Positions 7,835-15,615 of a stretch of DNA of 48,188 nt are shown here, piece after piece. This DNA comes from Thiopseudomonas sp. (GTDB lineage: Bacteria > Pseudomonadota > Gammaproteobacteria > Pseudomonadales > Pseudomonadaceae): NCBI GenBank assembly GCA_018384595.1, contig JAHAYO010000013.1, positions 1-48,188 on the forward strand. Reading direction: 5' to 3'. The notes beneath the pieces were generated by a model that saw only the letters and a program-made list of their open reading frames with translations, was not told the DNA's origin and ran no database searches. The position numbers were made by a program, and so were the translations under genes. The stretch's first letter is position 1. The number at the start of each line of letters is the position of its first letter.

Positions 7835-8725
7835 TTACTTGCCCTTTTGCTGGGCAAATAGTGCATCAAGGCTCTGTTCGAATGCGTGATAATTAATGCG
7901 ATCGTACAACTCCATACGAGTCTGCATGGTATCCACCACATTTTGCTGGGTGCCGTCACGACGGATCGCGGTGTACACATTTTCCGCTGCCTTGTTCATG
8001 GCGCGGAAAGCGGACAGCGGGTACAGCACCAGGGAAACATCCACGGAAGCCAGCTGCTCGGTGGTGTACAGCGGCGTGGCACCAAACTCGGTAATGTTGG
8101 CCAGAATCGGCGCTTTTACGCGGTCGGCAAAGGTCTTGTACATATCCAGCTCGGTGATGGCCTCTGGGAATACCATGTCGGCACCGGCTTCGACGCAGGC
8201 CGCAGCGCGGTCCAGTGCAGCGTTCAGGCCTTCTACCGCCAGCGCATCGGTACGCGCCATGATGACAAAGCTGTCATCGGTACGCGCATCAACGGCCGCC
8301 TTGATGCGGTCAACCATTTCCTGCTGGGAAACAATTTCCTTGTTCGGACGGTGGCCGCAGCGCTTGGCACCTACTTGGTCTTCAATATGGATAGCCGCTG
8401 CACCAAACTTGCACATGGACTTAACGGTACGCGCCACGTTGAAGGCAGAAGAACCAAAACCTGTGTCCACATCCACCAACAACGGCAGATCACAGACATC
8501 GGTAATACGGCGTACATCGGTCAGCACGTCATCTAGGGTGGAAATACCCAGATCCGGCAGACCGAGCGAACCGGCAGCAACACCACCGCCCGACAGATAA
8601 ATGGCCTTAAAGCCAGCACGCTGGGCCAGCAGCGCATGGTTGGCATTGATCGCGCCGACCACCTGTAGCGGGCGTTCTGCGGCTACGGCATCACGGAAAA
8701 GTTGACCTGGAGTTTTGCGGCTCAT
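7835..8725 (-). CDS. prpB: 2-methylisocitrate lyase PrpB
   Basis: PrpB splits 2-methylisocitrate into succinate and pyruvate, the last step of the methylcitrate cycle. The 296-residue product equals the E. coli enzyme in length. It has the metal-binding VDVDTGFG (D85, D87) and the loop [10 protein letters not shown] with catalytic C123 at the same number as in E. coli. The KRCGH form is the isocitrate lyase/PEP mutase superfamily signature. The start is the ATG at 8725 with AGAGGTG upstream. It follows the regulator gene after only about 24 bases and is the first enzyme gene of the operon. Confidence 0.97.
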   Translation of the reverse strand: MSRKTPGQLFRDAVAAERPLQVVGAINANHALLAQRAGFKAIYLSGGGVAAGSLGLPDLGISTLDDVLTDVRRITDVCDLPLLVDVDTGFGSSAFNVARTVKSMCKFGAAAIHIEDQVGAKRCGHRPNKEIVSQQEMVDRIKAAVDARTDDSFVIMARTDALAVEGLNAALDRAAACVEAGADMVFPEAITELDMYKTFADRVKAPILANITEFGATPLYTTEQLASVDVSLVLYPLSAFRAMNKAAENVYTAIRRDGTQQNVVDTMQTRMELYDRINYHAFEQSLDALFAQQKGK

Positions 8726-8749
8726 GTGTGCACCTCTATAAGGGAAGGG

Positions 8750-9460
8750 TTATGCGCCTTGCGCATTTTGGTAATAACGTTCGATGTTGCGACGCGATGC
8801 GGCAATATGCCGACGCATCAGCAACTCGGCCAGCTCGCCGTCACGGGCGGCAATGGCATCCAGAATCTGATGATGTTCCTTAAATGCCTGATGCGGCCGG
8901 TTGGGCGTGGCCGAATAACGGATGCGGTACATACGCACCAGCTGATACAGCTCTTCGGTCAGCAGCTTGACCAGCATCTGGTTGCCGCTGCCGCGAATAA
9001 TGCGGTAATGGAAGTCGTAGTCGCCTTCCTGTTGAAAATAGTCGATACCGGCCTGAAAGGCGGCATCGCGCTCGTGGGTGGCCAGCACATTGCGCAGCGC
9101 TTCGATTTCTGCTTCTGGCATACGCTCTGCGGCCAGTCGGCAGGCCATGCTTTCGAGCGATTCGCGAATCTCATAGAGCTCGATCAGCTCAGCATGGGAC
9201 AGCGATACAACCCGCGCGCCCACATGCGGCACCCGAACCAACAGGCGCTGACCTTCCAGCCGGTGAATGGCCTCGCGCAGCGGGCCACGGCTGATGCCGT
9301 AAGTGCGCGCCAGTTCTGGCTCAGAAATTTTGCTGCCGGGCGCAATCTGGCCCTTAACGATCGACGATTGAATGGTGCGAAACACCTGCTCAGATAGCGT
9401 GTGGCTTTCGTTGGCAAGTTCGCTGGCAAGCGTGTCGACAGTTTCGATGGCAGTCCGCAT
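8750..9460 (-). CDS. GntR-family (FadR subfamily) transcriptional regulator of the prp operon
   Basis: The protein of about 236 residues has an N-terminal winged helix (SEPELARTYGISRGPLREAIHRLEGQ) and a C-terminal all-helical FCD ligand-binding domain with the conserved ELYEIRESLES segment, so it belongs to the FadR branch. Such regulators precede prpBC in many proteobacteria and usually repress them until a methylcitrate-cycle intermediate accumulates; the effector here is inferred. I chose the ATG at 9460 over the TTG at 9481, because the predicted transcription start near 9487 would leave the TTG almost no leader. It is autoregulated if the palindromes at 9484-9495 and 9533-9550 are its operators. 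Confidence 0.9.
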   Translation of the reverse strand: MRTAIETVDTLASELANESHTLSEQVFRTIQSSIVKGQIAPGSKISEPELARTYGISRGPLREAIHRLEGQRLLVRVPHVGARVVSLSHAELIELYEIRESLESMACRLAAERMPEAEIEALRNVLATHERDAAFQAGIDYFQQEGDYDFHYRIIRGSGNQMLVKLLTEELYQLVRMYRIRYSATPNRPHQAFKEHHQILDAIAARDGELAELLMRRHIAASRRNIERYYQNAQGA

Positions 9461-9483
9461 ATTGTTGACATCCACACCCAATA

Positions 9484-9522
9484 ATTGACGACAAACCTAC
9501 GTAAAACCCAAATATCTGTCAA
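9484..9522 (-). promoter_or_regulatory. prp operon promoter with overlapping operator-like site
   Basis: On the minus strand TTGACA (9522-9517) is followed by a 17-base spacer and TAGGTT (9499-9494), a good sigma-70 promoter with a perfect -35. The predicted start site falls near 9487, inside ATTGACGACAAA (9484-9495 as read on the plus strand), an imperfect copy of the upstream operator ATTGTCGACAAT. A regulator bound there would block transcription start. Confidence 0.65.
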
Positions 9523-9532
9523 GCACCTCCAC

Positions 9533-9550
9533 AGGATTGTCGACAATCCT
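9533..9550. promoter_or_regulatory. 18-bp perfect palindromic operator, probable GntR-family site
   Basis: AGGATTGTCGACAATCCT is perfectly symmetric. Its core ATTGTCGACAAT has the form expected of FadR-subfamily GntR operators, and from memory matches the motif proposed for GntR-type propionate regulators. It lies just upstream of the -35 element of the prp promoter. Weaker TGTCGACA and TTGTTGACA matches occur inside the first codons (9433-9440, 9462-9470). Confidence 0.75.
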
Positions 9551-9614
9551 TACACCAAGGTCGTATTCGTCCCGCACGGGCTACTTATTTCGATAATCTG
9601 CCCAGAGCGCCCAC

Positions 9615-9643
9615 TTAAAAACCCTGCTTTTTCCATGTACACT
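9615..9643 (+). promoter_or_regulatory. possible promoter of the protease/7TM/ATP-grasp operon
   Basis: TTAAAA (9615-9620) and TACACT (9638-9643) are separated by 17 bases, with a TG one base before the -10 (extended -10). It lies about 70 bases upstream of the GTG start at 9712. The -35 is weak, so this is tentative. Confidence 0.35.
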
Positions 9644-9711
9644 GCGCTACCCGTAGCCTAGGCTGCTGCGTGACATCTTTTACCCTTCCCTTGTGCAAGG
9701 ATTTACATACA

Positions 9712-10269
9712 GTGTTTCAGCGCGCCATTCGTATCCTGCCTCCCTTGTTTTGCGGAGTCATCATGAGCAGCTTGGCCCAAGCCGGCCCTTACAGCGACAA
9801 GCAAATTTTCGGTCTTCACGAACACATCCTTATTAGTGAGCTGGGCGTAAGCCTGCAGGCCAAGCTGGACACGGGTGCCACCACATCGTCACTCAGTGCC
9901 CACCACATCCGCCGCTTTAAGCGTGATGGCGAATCTTGGGTGCGCTTCCAGCTAGGCTGGGACGGCGCGCCGGATCAGGTATACGAATTGCCACTGGCGC
10001 GGGTATCGCGCATCAAACGCCGCGCCGACGATTTTGATCCCGAAGAAGAAAAAACCTACAGCGCCCGCCCAGTGGTTGAACTCACTGTGCACATGGGCAA
10101 TCGTCAACAGCTGATTGAAGTGAACCTTACCGACCGCAGCGCGTTCAAATATCCGTTTTTGCTCGGCGCTCGTGGTCTCAAGGGTCTAGGTGCCGTTGTT
10201 GACCCCGCACTGAGCCTGTCCGTCGGCAAGCCCGACCTTTCATCCCCTGCCCCAGAACTGACCGAGTAA
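9712..10269 (+). CDS. retropepsin-like aspartic protease, secreted (Zn_protease/PF05618 family)
   Basis: The product is about 185 residues: a hydrophobic N-terminus ending AQA (residues 1-24) that reads as a signal peptide, then a retropepsin-like domain with active-site D53-T-G-A in AKLDTGATTSSLSAHH. The family is often annotated as ATP-dependent zinc protease, but the DTG motif and fold are those of aspartic peptidases. I chose the GTG at 9712 because AAGGAT precedes it and it gives a clean signal peptide; the frame opens at 9670. It is followed after 5 bases by the 7TM gene and then an ATP-grasp ligase. This trio is a recurring association proposed in comparative genomics to make or trim a peptide modification at the cell surface. 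Substrate unknown. Confidence 0.8.
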   Translation: MFQRAIRILPPLFCGVIMSSLAQAGPYSDKQIFGLHEHILISELGVSLQAKLDTGATTSSLSAHHIRRFKRDGESWVRFQLGWDGAPDQVYELPLARVSRIKRRADDFDPEEEKTYSARPVVELTVHMGNRQQLIEVNLTDRSAFKYPFLLGARGLKGLGAVVDPALSLSVGKPDLSSPAPELTE

Positions 10270-10274
10270 CCTCC

Positions 10275-11804
10275 ATGCGTTCACTTACCCTGCATCTGAA
10301 AGTCCTGATTGCCGCCCTAGTCAGCTTGGGTGTGCTAATGACGGCTTATCAGATTTTTGTACTCAATATCCCGGTCACCGAAAGTGAAACCGATAACCTG
10401 TGGAACGTAGATGCCAAGGTCGAGTTCCAGGCCGCCGGCAACGCGCCCATCAAGCTGCAAATGTTTGTGCCGCCGCTAAGCGACAGCTACGCCAGCCTTA
10501 ATGAAAGCTTTATTTCCAAAAATTACGGCGTCAGCGTCAACAAAAAAGACGATAACCGCCAGATCACCTGGTCGGCCCGCCGCGCCACCGGCAAGCAGAC
10601 CCTGTACTACCGCATGGTACTAACCACCCGTTTTGGTGCCGAACAGCCCAAACCCAAAGGGCCGATTTTTCGCGACAGTCTACCGCTGGAAGGCATGGAA
10701 AAAATCGCCGCCGAAGCCCTGCTGGCACCGATTCGCCAACACTCAGCCGACATCGAAACCTTCATTAGCGAAACCATCAAACGGGTCAACAATAAAAACG
10801 ACGACAACAGCAAGCTGCTGCTCGGTGGCGACAGCTCCAGCGAACGCAAGGCCGACGTGATTGATCTGGTACTGTCCTTCGCCAAGGTACCCATGCAGCG
10901 CGTGCACACCCTACGCTTAACCCCCGGCGTAGTCCAAGAGCCCGAGCTATGGATTCGCAGTTTCAACGGCAAAAAGTGGCTGTATTTCAACCCACAAAGC
11001 GGCGAACAAGGGCTGCCCGCCGACCGCCTGATCTGGTGGTACGGCAGCGATCCGCTGCTCAATCTGGAAGGCGGCAGCCGCCCGCAGGTCAGCTTTACCG
11101 TCAACAGCAGCGAGATTAACGCCATTCGCCTAGCCCAGCTGACCGGTAGCGCCAGCGGTGCCACCAGCTTTCTCGACTACTCGCTGTACGGCCTGCCGTT
11201 AAGCACCCAGCAGACCTATCAGGTGATGATCATGATCCCGATTGGCGTGCTGGTGATTCTGATCCTGCGCAACTTGGGCGGCCTGCAAACCCTGGGCACC
11301 TTTACTCCGGTATTGATTGCGCTGGCCTTTCGCGAAACCCAGCTTGGCTTCGGCATCCTGCTGTTCGGCCTGATTACCGCACTGGGCCTGTCATTGCGCT
11401 CCTACCTTGAACACCTGAAACTGCAGATGCTGCCGCGTCTGTCGGTAGTGCTGACCTTTGTTGTGGTGCTGATTGCGGTCATCAGCCTGTTCAGCCACAA
11501 ACTGGGGCTGGAGCGCGGCCTGTCGATTTCGCTGTTCCCGATGGTGATCCTGACCATGACCATCGAGCGTCTGTCGATCACATGGGAAGAGCGCGGTGGC
11601 AATACCGCCTTTAAGGTGGCGGTCGGCACCCTGTTTGCCGCCGTGCTGGCGCACTACCTAATGAGCATCCAAGAGCTGAATTATTTTGTCTTTACCTTCC
11701 CCGGCGTGCTGCTGGTTATGGTGGGCTTTATGCTGGCGATGGGGCGCTATCGTGGCTACCGGCTAACCGAACTGTTCCGTTTCAAGGCATTTTTGAAGGA
11801 CTAA
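10275..11804 (+). CDS. inactive transglutaminase fused to seven-transmembrane domain
   Basis: This 509-residue membrane protein has one N-terminal membrane segment (about residues 9-31) and a long extracytoplasmic region (about 32-310) of the transglutaminase-like but catalytically inactive type. A C-terminal block of about seven hydrophobic helices (about 312-497; VMIMIPIGVLVILILRNLGG begins it) follows. It matches the architecture annotated as inactive transglutaminase/7TM (UUP1-like). The extracytoplasmic part may bind the peptide handled by the upstream protease. It sits between the retropepsin and ATP-grasp genes, 5 and 4 bases away, so the three are certainly one transcript. Molecular function is not established. 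Confidence 0.8.
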   Translation: MRSLTLHLKVLIAALVSLGVLMTAYQIFVLNIPVTESETDNLWNVDAKVEFQAAGNAPIKLQMFVPPLSDSYASLNESFISKNYGVSVNKKDDNRQITWSARRATGKQTLYYRMVLTTRFGAEQPKPKGPIFRDSLPLEGMEKIAAEALLAPIRQHSADIETFISETIKRVNNKNDDNSKLLLGGDSSSERKADVIDLVLSFAKVPMQRVHTLRLTPGVVQEPELWIRSFNGKKWLYFNPQSGEQGLPADRLIWWYGSDPLLNLEGGSRPQVSFTVNSSEINAIRLAQLTGSASGATSFLDYSLYGLPLSTQQTYQVMIMIPIGVLVILILRNLGGLQTLGTFTPVLIALAFRETQLGFGILLFGLITALGLSLRSYLEHLKLQMLPRLSVVLTFVVVLIAVISLFSHKLGLERGLSISLFPMVILTMTIERLSITWEERGGNTAFKVAVGTLFAAVLAHYLMSIQELNYFVFTFPGVLLVMVGFMLAMGRYRGYRLTELFRFKAFLKD

Positions 11805-11808
11805 CTCC

Positions 11809-12786
11809 ATGTTCGGTTTACTTAAAACTTGGCGCGAGCTGGAAGCCAAAGGCATCATGGGCATCAACCGCCGCAATGCCGACTATGTGCTCAAATACAA
11901 CAAGCGCAGCCTATATCCGGTGGTGGATGACAAAATTCTCACCAAAGAACGGGCGCTAGCCGAGGGCATCAACGTGCCCGAAATGTACGGCATCATCAGC
12001 AGCGAGCGCGAAATCAGCAAGCTGCACAGGATTCTGGAAGGCCGCAACGACTTTGTTATCAAACCGGCTCAGGGCGCGGGCGGCGACGGCATTATCGTCA
12101 TCGCCGACCGCTTCGAGGGCCGTTACAAAACCGTCTCTGGCAAGATCATCAGCCATGATGAAATCGAGTATCAGGTTTCCAACATCCTCACCGGCCTATA
12201 TTCGCTGGGCGGTGGCCGCGACCGCGCCCTGATCGAATACCGCGTCAGCCCTGATCCAATTTTCAAAAGCATCAGCTACGAAGGTGTGCCCGATATCCGT
12301 ATTATCGTGCTGATGGGCTATCCCGTGATGGCTATGCTGCGCCTACCCACCCGCCAATCCGGCGGCAAGGCTAACCTGCACCAAGGTGCCATTGGTGTTG
12401 GCGTCGATCTGGCCACCGGCATCACCCTGCAAGGTACTTGGTTGAACAATAAAATCAGCAAACACCCCGACACCACCCAGCCGGTGGCTGGCGTGCAGCT
12501 GCCCTACTGGCAACAGTTTATGGAGCTGGCGGCCAGCTGCCACGAGCTGTGCGGGCTGGGTTACATTGGTGTTGATATGGTGCTCGACCAAGAAAAAGGC
12601 CCACTGATCCTCGAGCTGAACGCCCGTCCCGGCCTGAATATTCAGATTGCCAACAACGCTGGCCTGACCCCGCGTGCGCATCAGGTAGAAGCGCACGTCA
12701 AGCAGCTGCAAAAAGACGGTCACAAAGAAACGCCCGCCGAACGGGTGGCGCTGGTGCAGCAATGGTTTGCCGTGGAACACGCATGA
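11809..12786 (+). CDS. alpha-L-glutamate ligase-like ATP-grasp protein
   Basis: The 325-residue cytoplasmic product has ATP-grasp features: K85 in NDFVIKPAQGAGGDGI, a mid-domain SGGKANLHQGAIGVGVDL segment, and the metal-binding E269-x-N271 in LILELNARPGLNI. It belongs to the RimK-like/sugar-transfer-associated ATP-grasp group (PF14397), whose members join an amino acid or amine to a carboxylate. With the protease and the inactive transglutaminase it forms a putative peptide-ligation system; the acceptor is unknown. Its last codons overlap pabB as ATGA, so translation of the two is probably coupled. Confidence 0.85.
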   Translation: MFGLLKTWRELEAKGIMGINRRNADYVLKYNKRSLYPVVDDKILTKERALAEGINVPEMYGIISSEREISKLHRILEGRNDFVIKPAQGAGGDGIIVIADRFEGRYKTVSGKIISHDEIEYQVSNILTGLYSLGGGRDRALIEYRVSPDPIFKSISYEGVPDIRIIVLMGYPVMAMLRLPTRQSGGKANLHQGAIGVGVDLATGITLQGTWLNNKISKHPDTTQPVAGVQLPYWQQFMELAASCHELCGLGYIGVDMVLDQEKGPLILELNARPGLNIQIANNAGLTPRAHQVEAHVKQLQKDGHKETPAERVALVQQWFAVEHA

Positions 12787-14114
12787 AAACCGCCTGCAAC
12801 AGCCTGCACGCCCTGCCCTGGCAACCCGACATCAGCCAGCGCTTTGCCCGCATTCAGCACGCCCCCGGCGCGGTGCTGCTCGATAGCAACCCACCGCAAG
12901 CGCGGGCGCGTTTTGATATCGCCAGCGCTTGGCCACTGGCGCAAATCAGCCCACAAGCTGCAGAAAGCAGCGCGCAGTTTCTGCAGCGCGCCCGCCAGTT
13001 GCTGCAACAGCTGCCAGCGATGGATAACGTACCGGACGCGCTGCCCTTTACCGGCGGCCTATTGGGCTACCTCGGCTATCACTTTGGCACCCCCAACAGT
13101 CGCCACGCCCGTCGCCTGCCCGATGCTGGCATCGGCCTGTATGACTGGGCGCTGATCAACGATCACCAGCAGCAGCAAAGCTGGCTGCTGTGCCACCCGT
13201 CCATGACTTCACCGCGCCAACAACAGTTGCTGCAACTGTTTACCAGCGATGACGCCACCACAGGCGACAGCGCCCCTTTCCGTCTGCTGGCCGATTTTGC
13301 TCCGCTGCAAGGCCGCGACCACTACCGTTTAGCCATTGAGCACATTCAGGCTGCTATCGAGCGTGATGAAATTCGCCAGGTCAACTACACCCAGCGTTTC
13401 AGCAGTCATTACCAAGGCAACCCATGGCTGGCCTATCAAGCTCTGCGTCAGCGCTGCCCAGTGCCCTACGCCGCCTTTATCCGGCTGGACAGCAACAACG
13501 CCATTCTCAGCCTCTCGCCCGAGCGCTTTCTCAGTGTGCATAACGGCCAGCTAGAGGCCCGCCCCATCAAAGGCACCCGCCGCCGTGGCCACACCGAAAC
13601 CGAAGACAGCGCCCTAGCCGCTGAGCTACTGGCCAGTGCCAAAGACCGCGCAGAAAACCTGATGATTGTTGAGCTGCAACAAGCCGAACTGGCCCCGTTG
13701 TGTGACGACATCCGCGTACCGCAGCTAGCAGCCCTAGAAAGCTACCCCAACGTGCATCACCTGGTCAGTTGCGTACAGGGCCGGCTTAAGCCCAGCAAGG
13801 ATGCGCTGGATGTGCTGGAGCAGTGTTTTCCCGGCGCCTCCATCAGCGGCACACCCAAGCAGCCAGTGTTAGAAATGATCGACCAACTGGAAGCCAGCTC
13901 ACGGGAAATCTACTGCGGCAGCATCTTCTACCTAGACAACCGTGGCCGCTTCGACAGCTCCGTCTGCATCCGCACCTTGCTGGCGCTGGACGGACAGATC
14001 CACTGCTGGGGCGGCGGCGGCATCACCCTCGCCTCCGACTGGCAGGCTGAATACCAAGAGTCCGTCGACAAGGTCAGTGTGTTGATGCAGACATTGCAGG
14101 CGCTACAGCCCTGA
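12783..14114 (+). CDS. pabB: aminodeoxychorismate synthase component I
   Basis: PabB aminates chorismate to 4-amino-4-deoxychorismate for p-aminobenzoate and folate synthesis. The 443-residue protein has the chorismate-binding domain with K263 in RPIKGTRRRG. Lysine here separates PabB from anthranilate synthase TrpE, which has alanine. SPERFL, VHHLVSCVQG and the C-terminal GGGITLASDW segment are also present. The usual SGAPK motif reads SGTPK. The start is the ATG overlapping the preceding stop; a longer frame from 12762 has no better start. No pabA or pabC is adjacent. Being coupled to the ATP-grasp gene is unusual and may only reflect compact packing. Confidence 0.93.
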   Translation: MKTACNSLHALPWQPDISQRFARIQHAPGAVLLDSNPPQARARFDIASAWPLAQISPQAAESSAQFLQRARQLLQQLPAMDNVPDALPFTGGLLGYLGYHFGTPNSRHARRLPDAGIGLYDWALINDHQQQQSWLLCHPSMTSPRQQQLLQLFTSDDATTGDSAPFRLLADFAPLQGRDHYRLAIEHIQAAIERDEIRQVNYTQRFSSHYQGNPWLAYQALRQRCPVPYAAFIRLDSNNAILSLSPERFLSVHNGQLEARPIKGTRRRGHTETEDSALAAELLASAKDRAENLMIVELQQAELAPLCDDIRVPQLAALESYPNVHHLVSCVQGRLKPSKDALDVLEQCFPGASISGTPKQPVLEMIDQLEASSREIYCGSIFYLDNRGRFDSSVCIRTLLALDGQIHCWGGGGITLASDWQAEYQESVDKVSVLMQTLQALQP

Positions 14115-14151
14115 CAGCGAACGATTCCCCACACCTTACAAGGAACCTTCC

Positions 14152-14724
14152 ATGAGCCTAATTCTGGTTGCCATTCTGGTCATTGCCGCCCTGTTTACCG
14201 TCTGGGCGGTGGGCCTGTACAACGCGCTGGTGCGCCTCAAGCATGGGGTTAGCAAAGCCTGGTCCAATATTGATGTGTTGCTCAAGCAGCGTCACGATGA
14301 GCTGCCCAAGCTGGTAGAAACCTGCAAGCAGTACATGCAGTACGAAAAGACTACTCTGGAAGCCATCATCCAAGCGCGCAGCGCCGTGCACCAGGCGCAG
14401 CAAGCCCATGACATCAGCGCACTGGGGCAGGCAGAAACCGGCCTGCGCGCGGGACTGGGCAAGCTGTTTGCACTGGCCGAGAATTACCCCGACCTGAAAA
14501 GCAACGAAAACTTCCAGTTTCTGCAACAGCGCATTACCAGCCTAGAAAACGCCATTGCCGACCGCCGCGAGCTATACAACGAAGCGGTCAACCTTAACAA
14601 CGTGCGTATTGAGCAGTTTCCAGACGTGGTGATTGCCCGCTGGTTCGGCTTCCAAGCGGCAGAGCTGCTGCGCTTTTCCGAGGCCGAAACCGCCGACGTC
14701 AATATCCGCAACCTGTTTGGCTAA
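14152..14724 (+). CDS. lemA: LemA family membrane protein
   Basis: The 190-residue protein has an N-terminal membrane anchor (about residues 2-23), then the conserved LemA core beginning NALVRLKHGVSKAWSNIDVL, followed by a helical bundle with the conserved ENYPDLKSNENF motif and an EAVNLNNVRIEQFPD segment. LemA proteins are membrane-anchored with the C-terminus predicted outside; their role is poorly known. AAGGAA precedes the ATG. The GIDE-domain gene follows after 3 bases; LemA and GIDE proteins are frequent neighbours, suggesting a shared envelope function. Confidence 0.93.
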   Translation: MSLILVAILVIAALFTVWAVGLYNALVRLKHGVSKAWSNIDVLLKQRHDELPKLVETCKQYMQYEKTTLEAIIQARSAVHQAQQAHDISALGQAETGLRAGLGKLFALAENYPDLKSNENFQFLQQRITSLENAIADRRELYNEAVNLNNVRIEQFPDVVIARWFGFQAAELLRFSEAETADVNIRNLFG

Positions 14725-14727
14725 GCC

Positions 14728-15615
14728 GTGGACTGGCTGGGCCTTACTGTCACCCTGTGTTTTACCGGCGGATTTTGCCTGGCCGGCGGCTGGTGGTTTA
14801 TCAGCAGGCAGCGCCAGGCTCGGTTTTTGCTGGATACACCCACCTCAAAAATCCGCTCCGCCGCACAAGGCTATGTCGAGCTTTACGGCACGCTGACCGA
14901 CAACGGCACGCAGCAAACCGCCCCGCTCAGCGGCGTGGACTGCCTATGGTGGCGTTATCGTATTGAGGAATATCAGCGTCACGGCAACAAGCACAACTGG
15001 AAGCTGCTGGAACAACAGACCAGCGGCAGCCTGCTATGTCTGGACGACAGTACCGGGCGCTGCCTGATTGATCCGCAAGGTGCCAAAGTTATTCCGGTGT
15101 TTCGGAAGGTCTGGCAGGGCAAGCAGCGTCATCCGCGCAATCACCAACCTAGGCATTGGCTCGGCGCTGTGTTGTTGGGGCAAAAACGTTACCGTTACAC
15201 CGAAGAACGACTTCACGCCGGTGATCTGCTGTATGCCATCGGCCACTTTTATACCCGTGGCGGCGGCCAGACTGAAAGCGTCGAGCGCCTGCAGGCGGCC
15301 ATCATCCGTGACTGGAAGCAAAACTTTCCCGCGCTGCTTGCGCGCTTTGATCGCAACGGCAATGGCCAGTTTGACGATGCCGAGTGGCAGGCGGTGCGCA
15401 AAGCTGCTTGGCACCAAGCGCAGATCCAGCAGCGACAGCACAGCACCGCGCCGGCGCAACATTTCATGCGCAAACCCGACGAAAACCAGCCGTTTATTCT
15501 GTCTAGTCATGGCGAAGATGAGCTGGCGCGCAAATTGCGCTGGCAAAGCCTAGGCGGCGCACTCGTCTGTCTGGGCGGTGCGCTAGCCACCGCCTATGTA
15601 CTGAATGCGATCTGA
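14728..15615 (+). CDS. GIDE-domain membrane protein with an EF-hand
   Basis: The 295-residue protein has a membrane helix at each end (about 5-25 and 274-292) around a GIDE domain. Conserved features are SAAQGYVELYGTL, DCLWWRYRIEEY, CLIDPQGAKVIP and RYTEERLHAGDLLYAIGHF. GIDE is the intermembrane domain of the mitochondrial E3 ligase MULAN; bacterial members lack the RING finger, and none is visible here, so ligase activity should not be assumed. Residues 208-219 (DRNGNGQFDDAE) are a canonical EF-hand loop with oxygen ligands at positions 1, 3, 5, 9 and 12, so calcium binding is likely. The start is GTG, 3 bases after lemA. The stop codon abuts the stop of the convergent gene. Confidence 0.82.
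   Translation: MDWLGLTVTLCFTGGFCLAGGWWFISRQRQARFLLDTPTSKIRSAAQGYVELYGTLTDNGTQQTAPLSGVDCLWWRYRIEEYQRHGNKHNWKLLEQQTSGSLLCLDDSTGRCLIDPQGAKVIPVFRKVWQGKQRHPRNHQPRHWLGAVLLGQKRYRYTEERLHAGDLLYAIGHFYTRGGGQTESVERLQAAIIRDWKQNFPALLARFDRNGNGQFDDAEWQAVRKAAWHQAQIQQRQHSTAPAQHFMRKPDENQPFILSSHGEDELARKLRWQSLGGALVCLGGALATAYVLNAI

Noticed and set aside
14728-15615. E3 ubiquitin ligase, the usual automatic label for GIDE proteins
   Set aside because: No RING or other E2-binding cysteine/histidine cluster is visible; only the GIDE domain supports the name.
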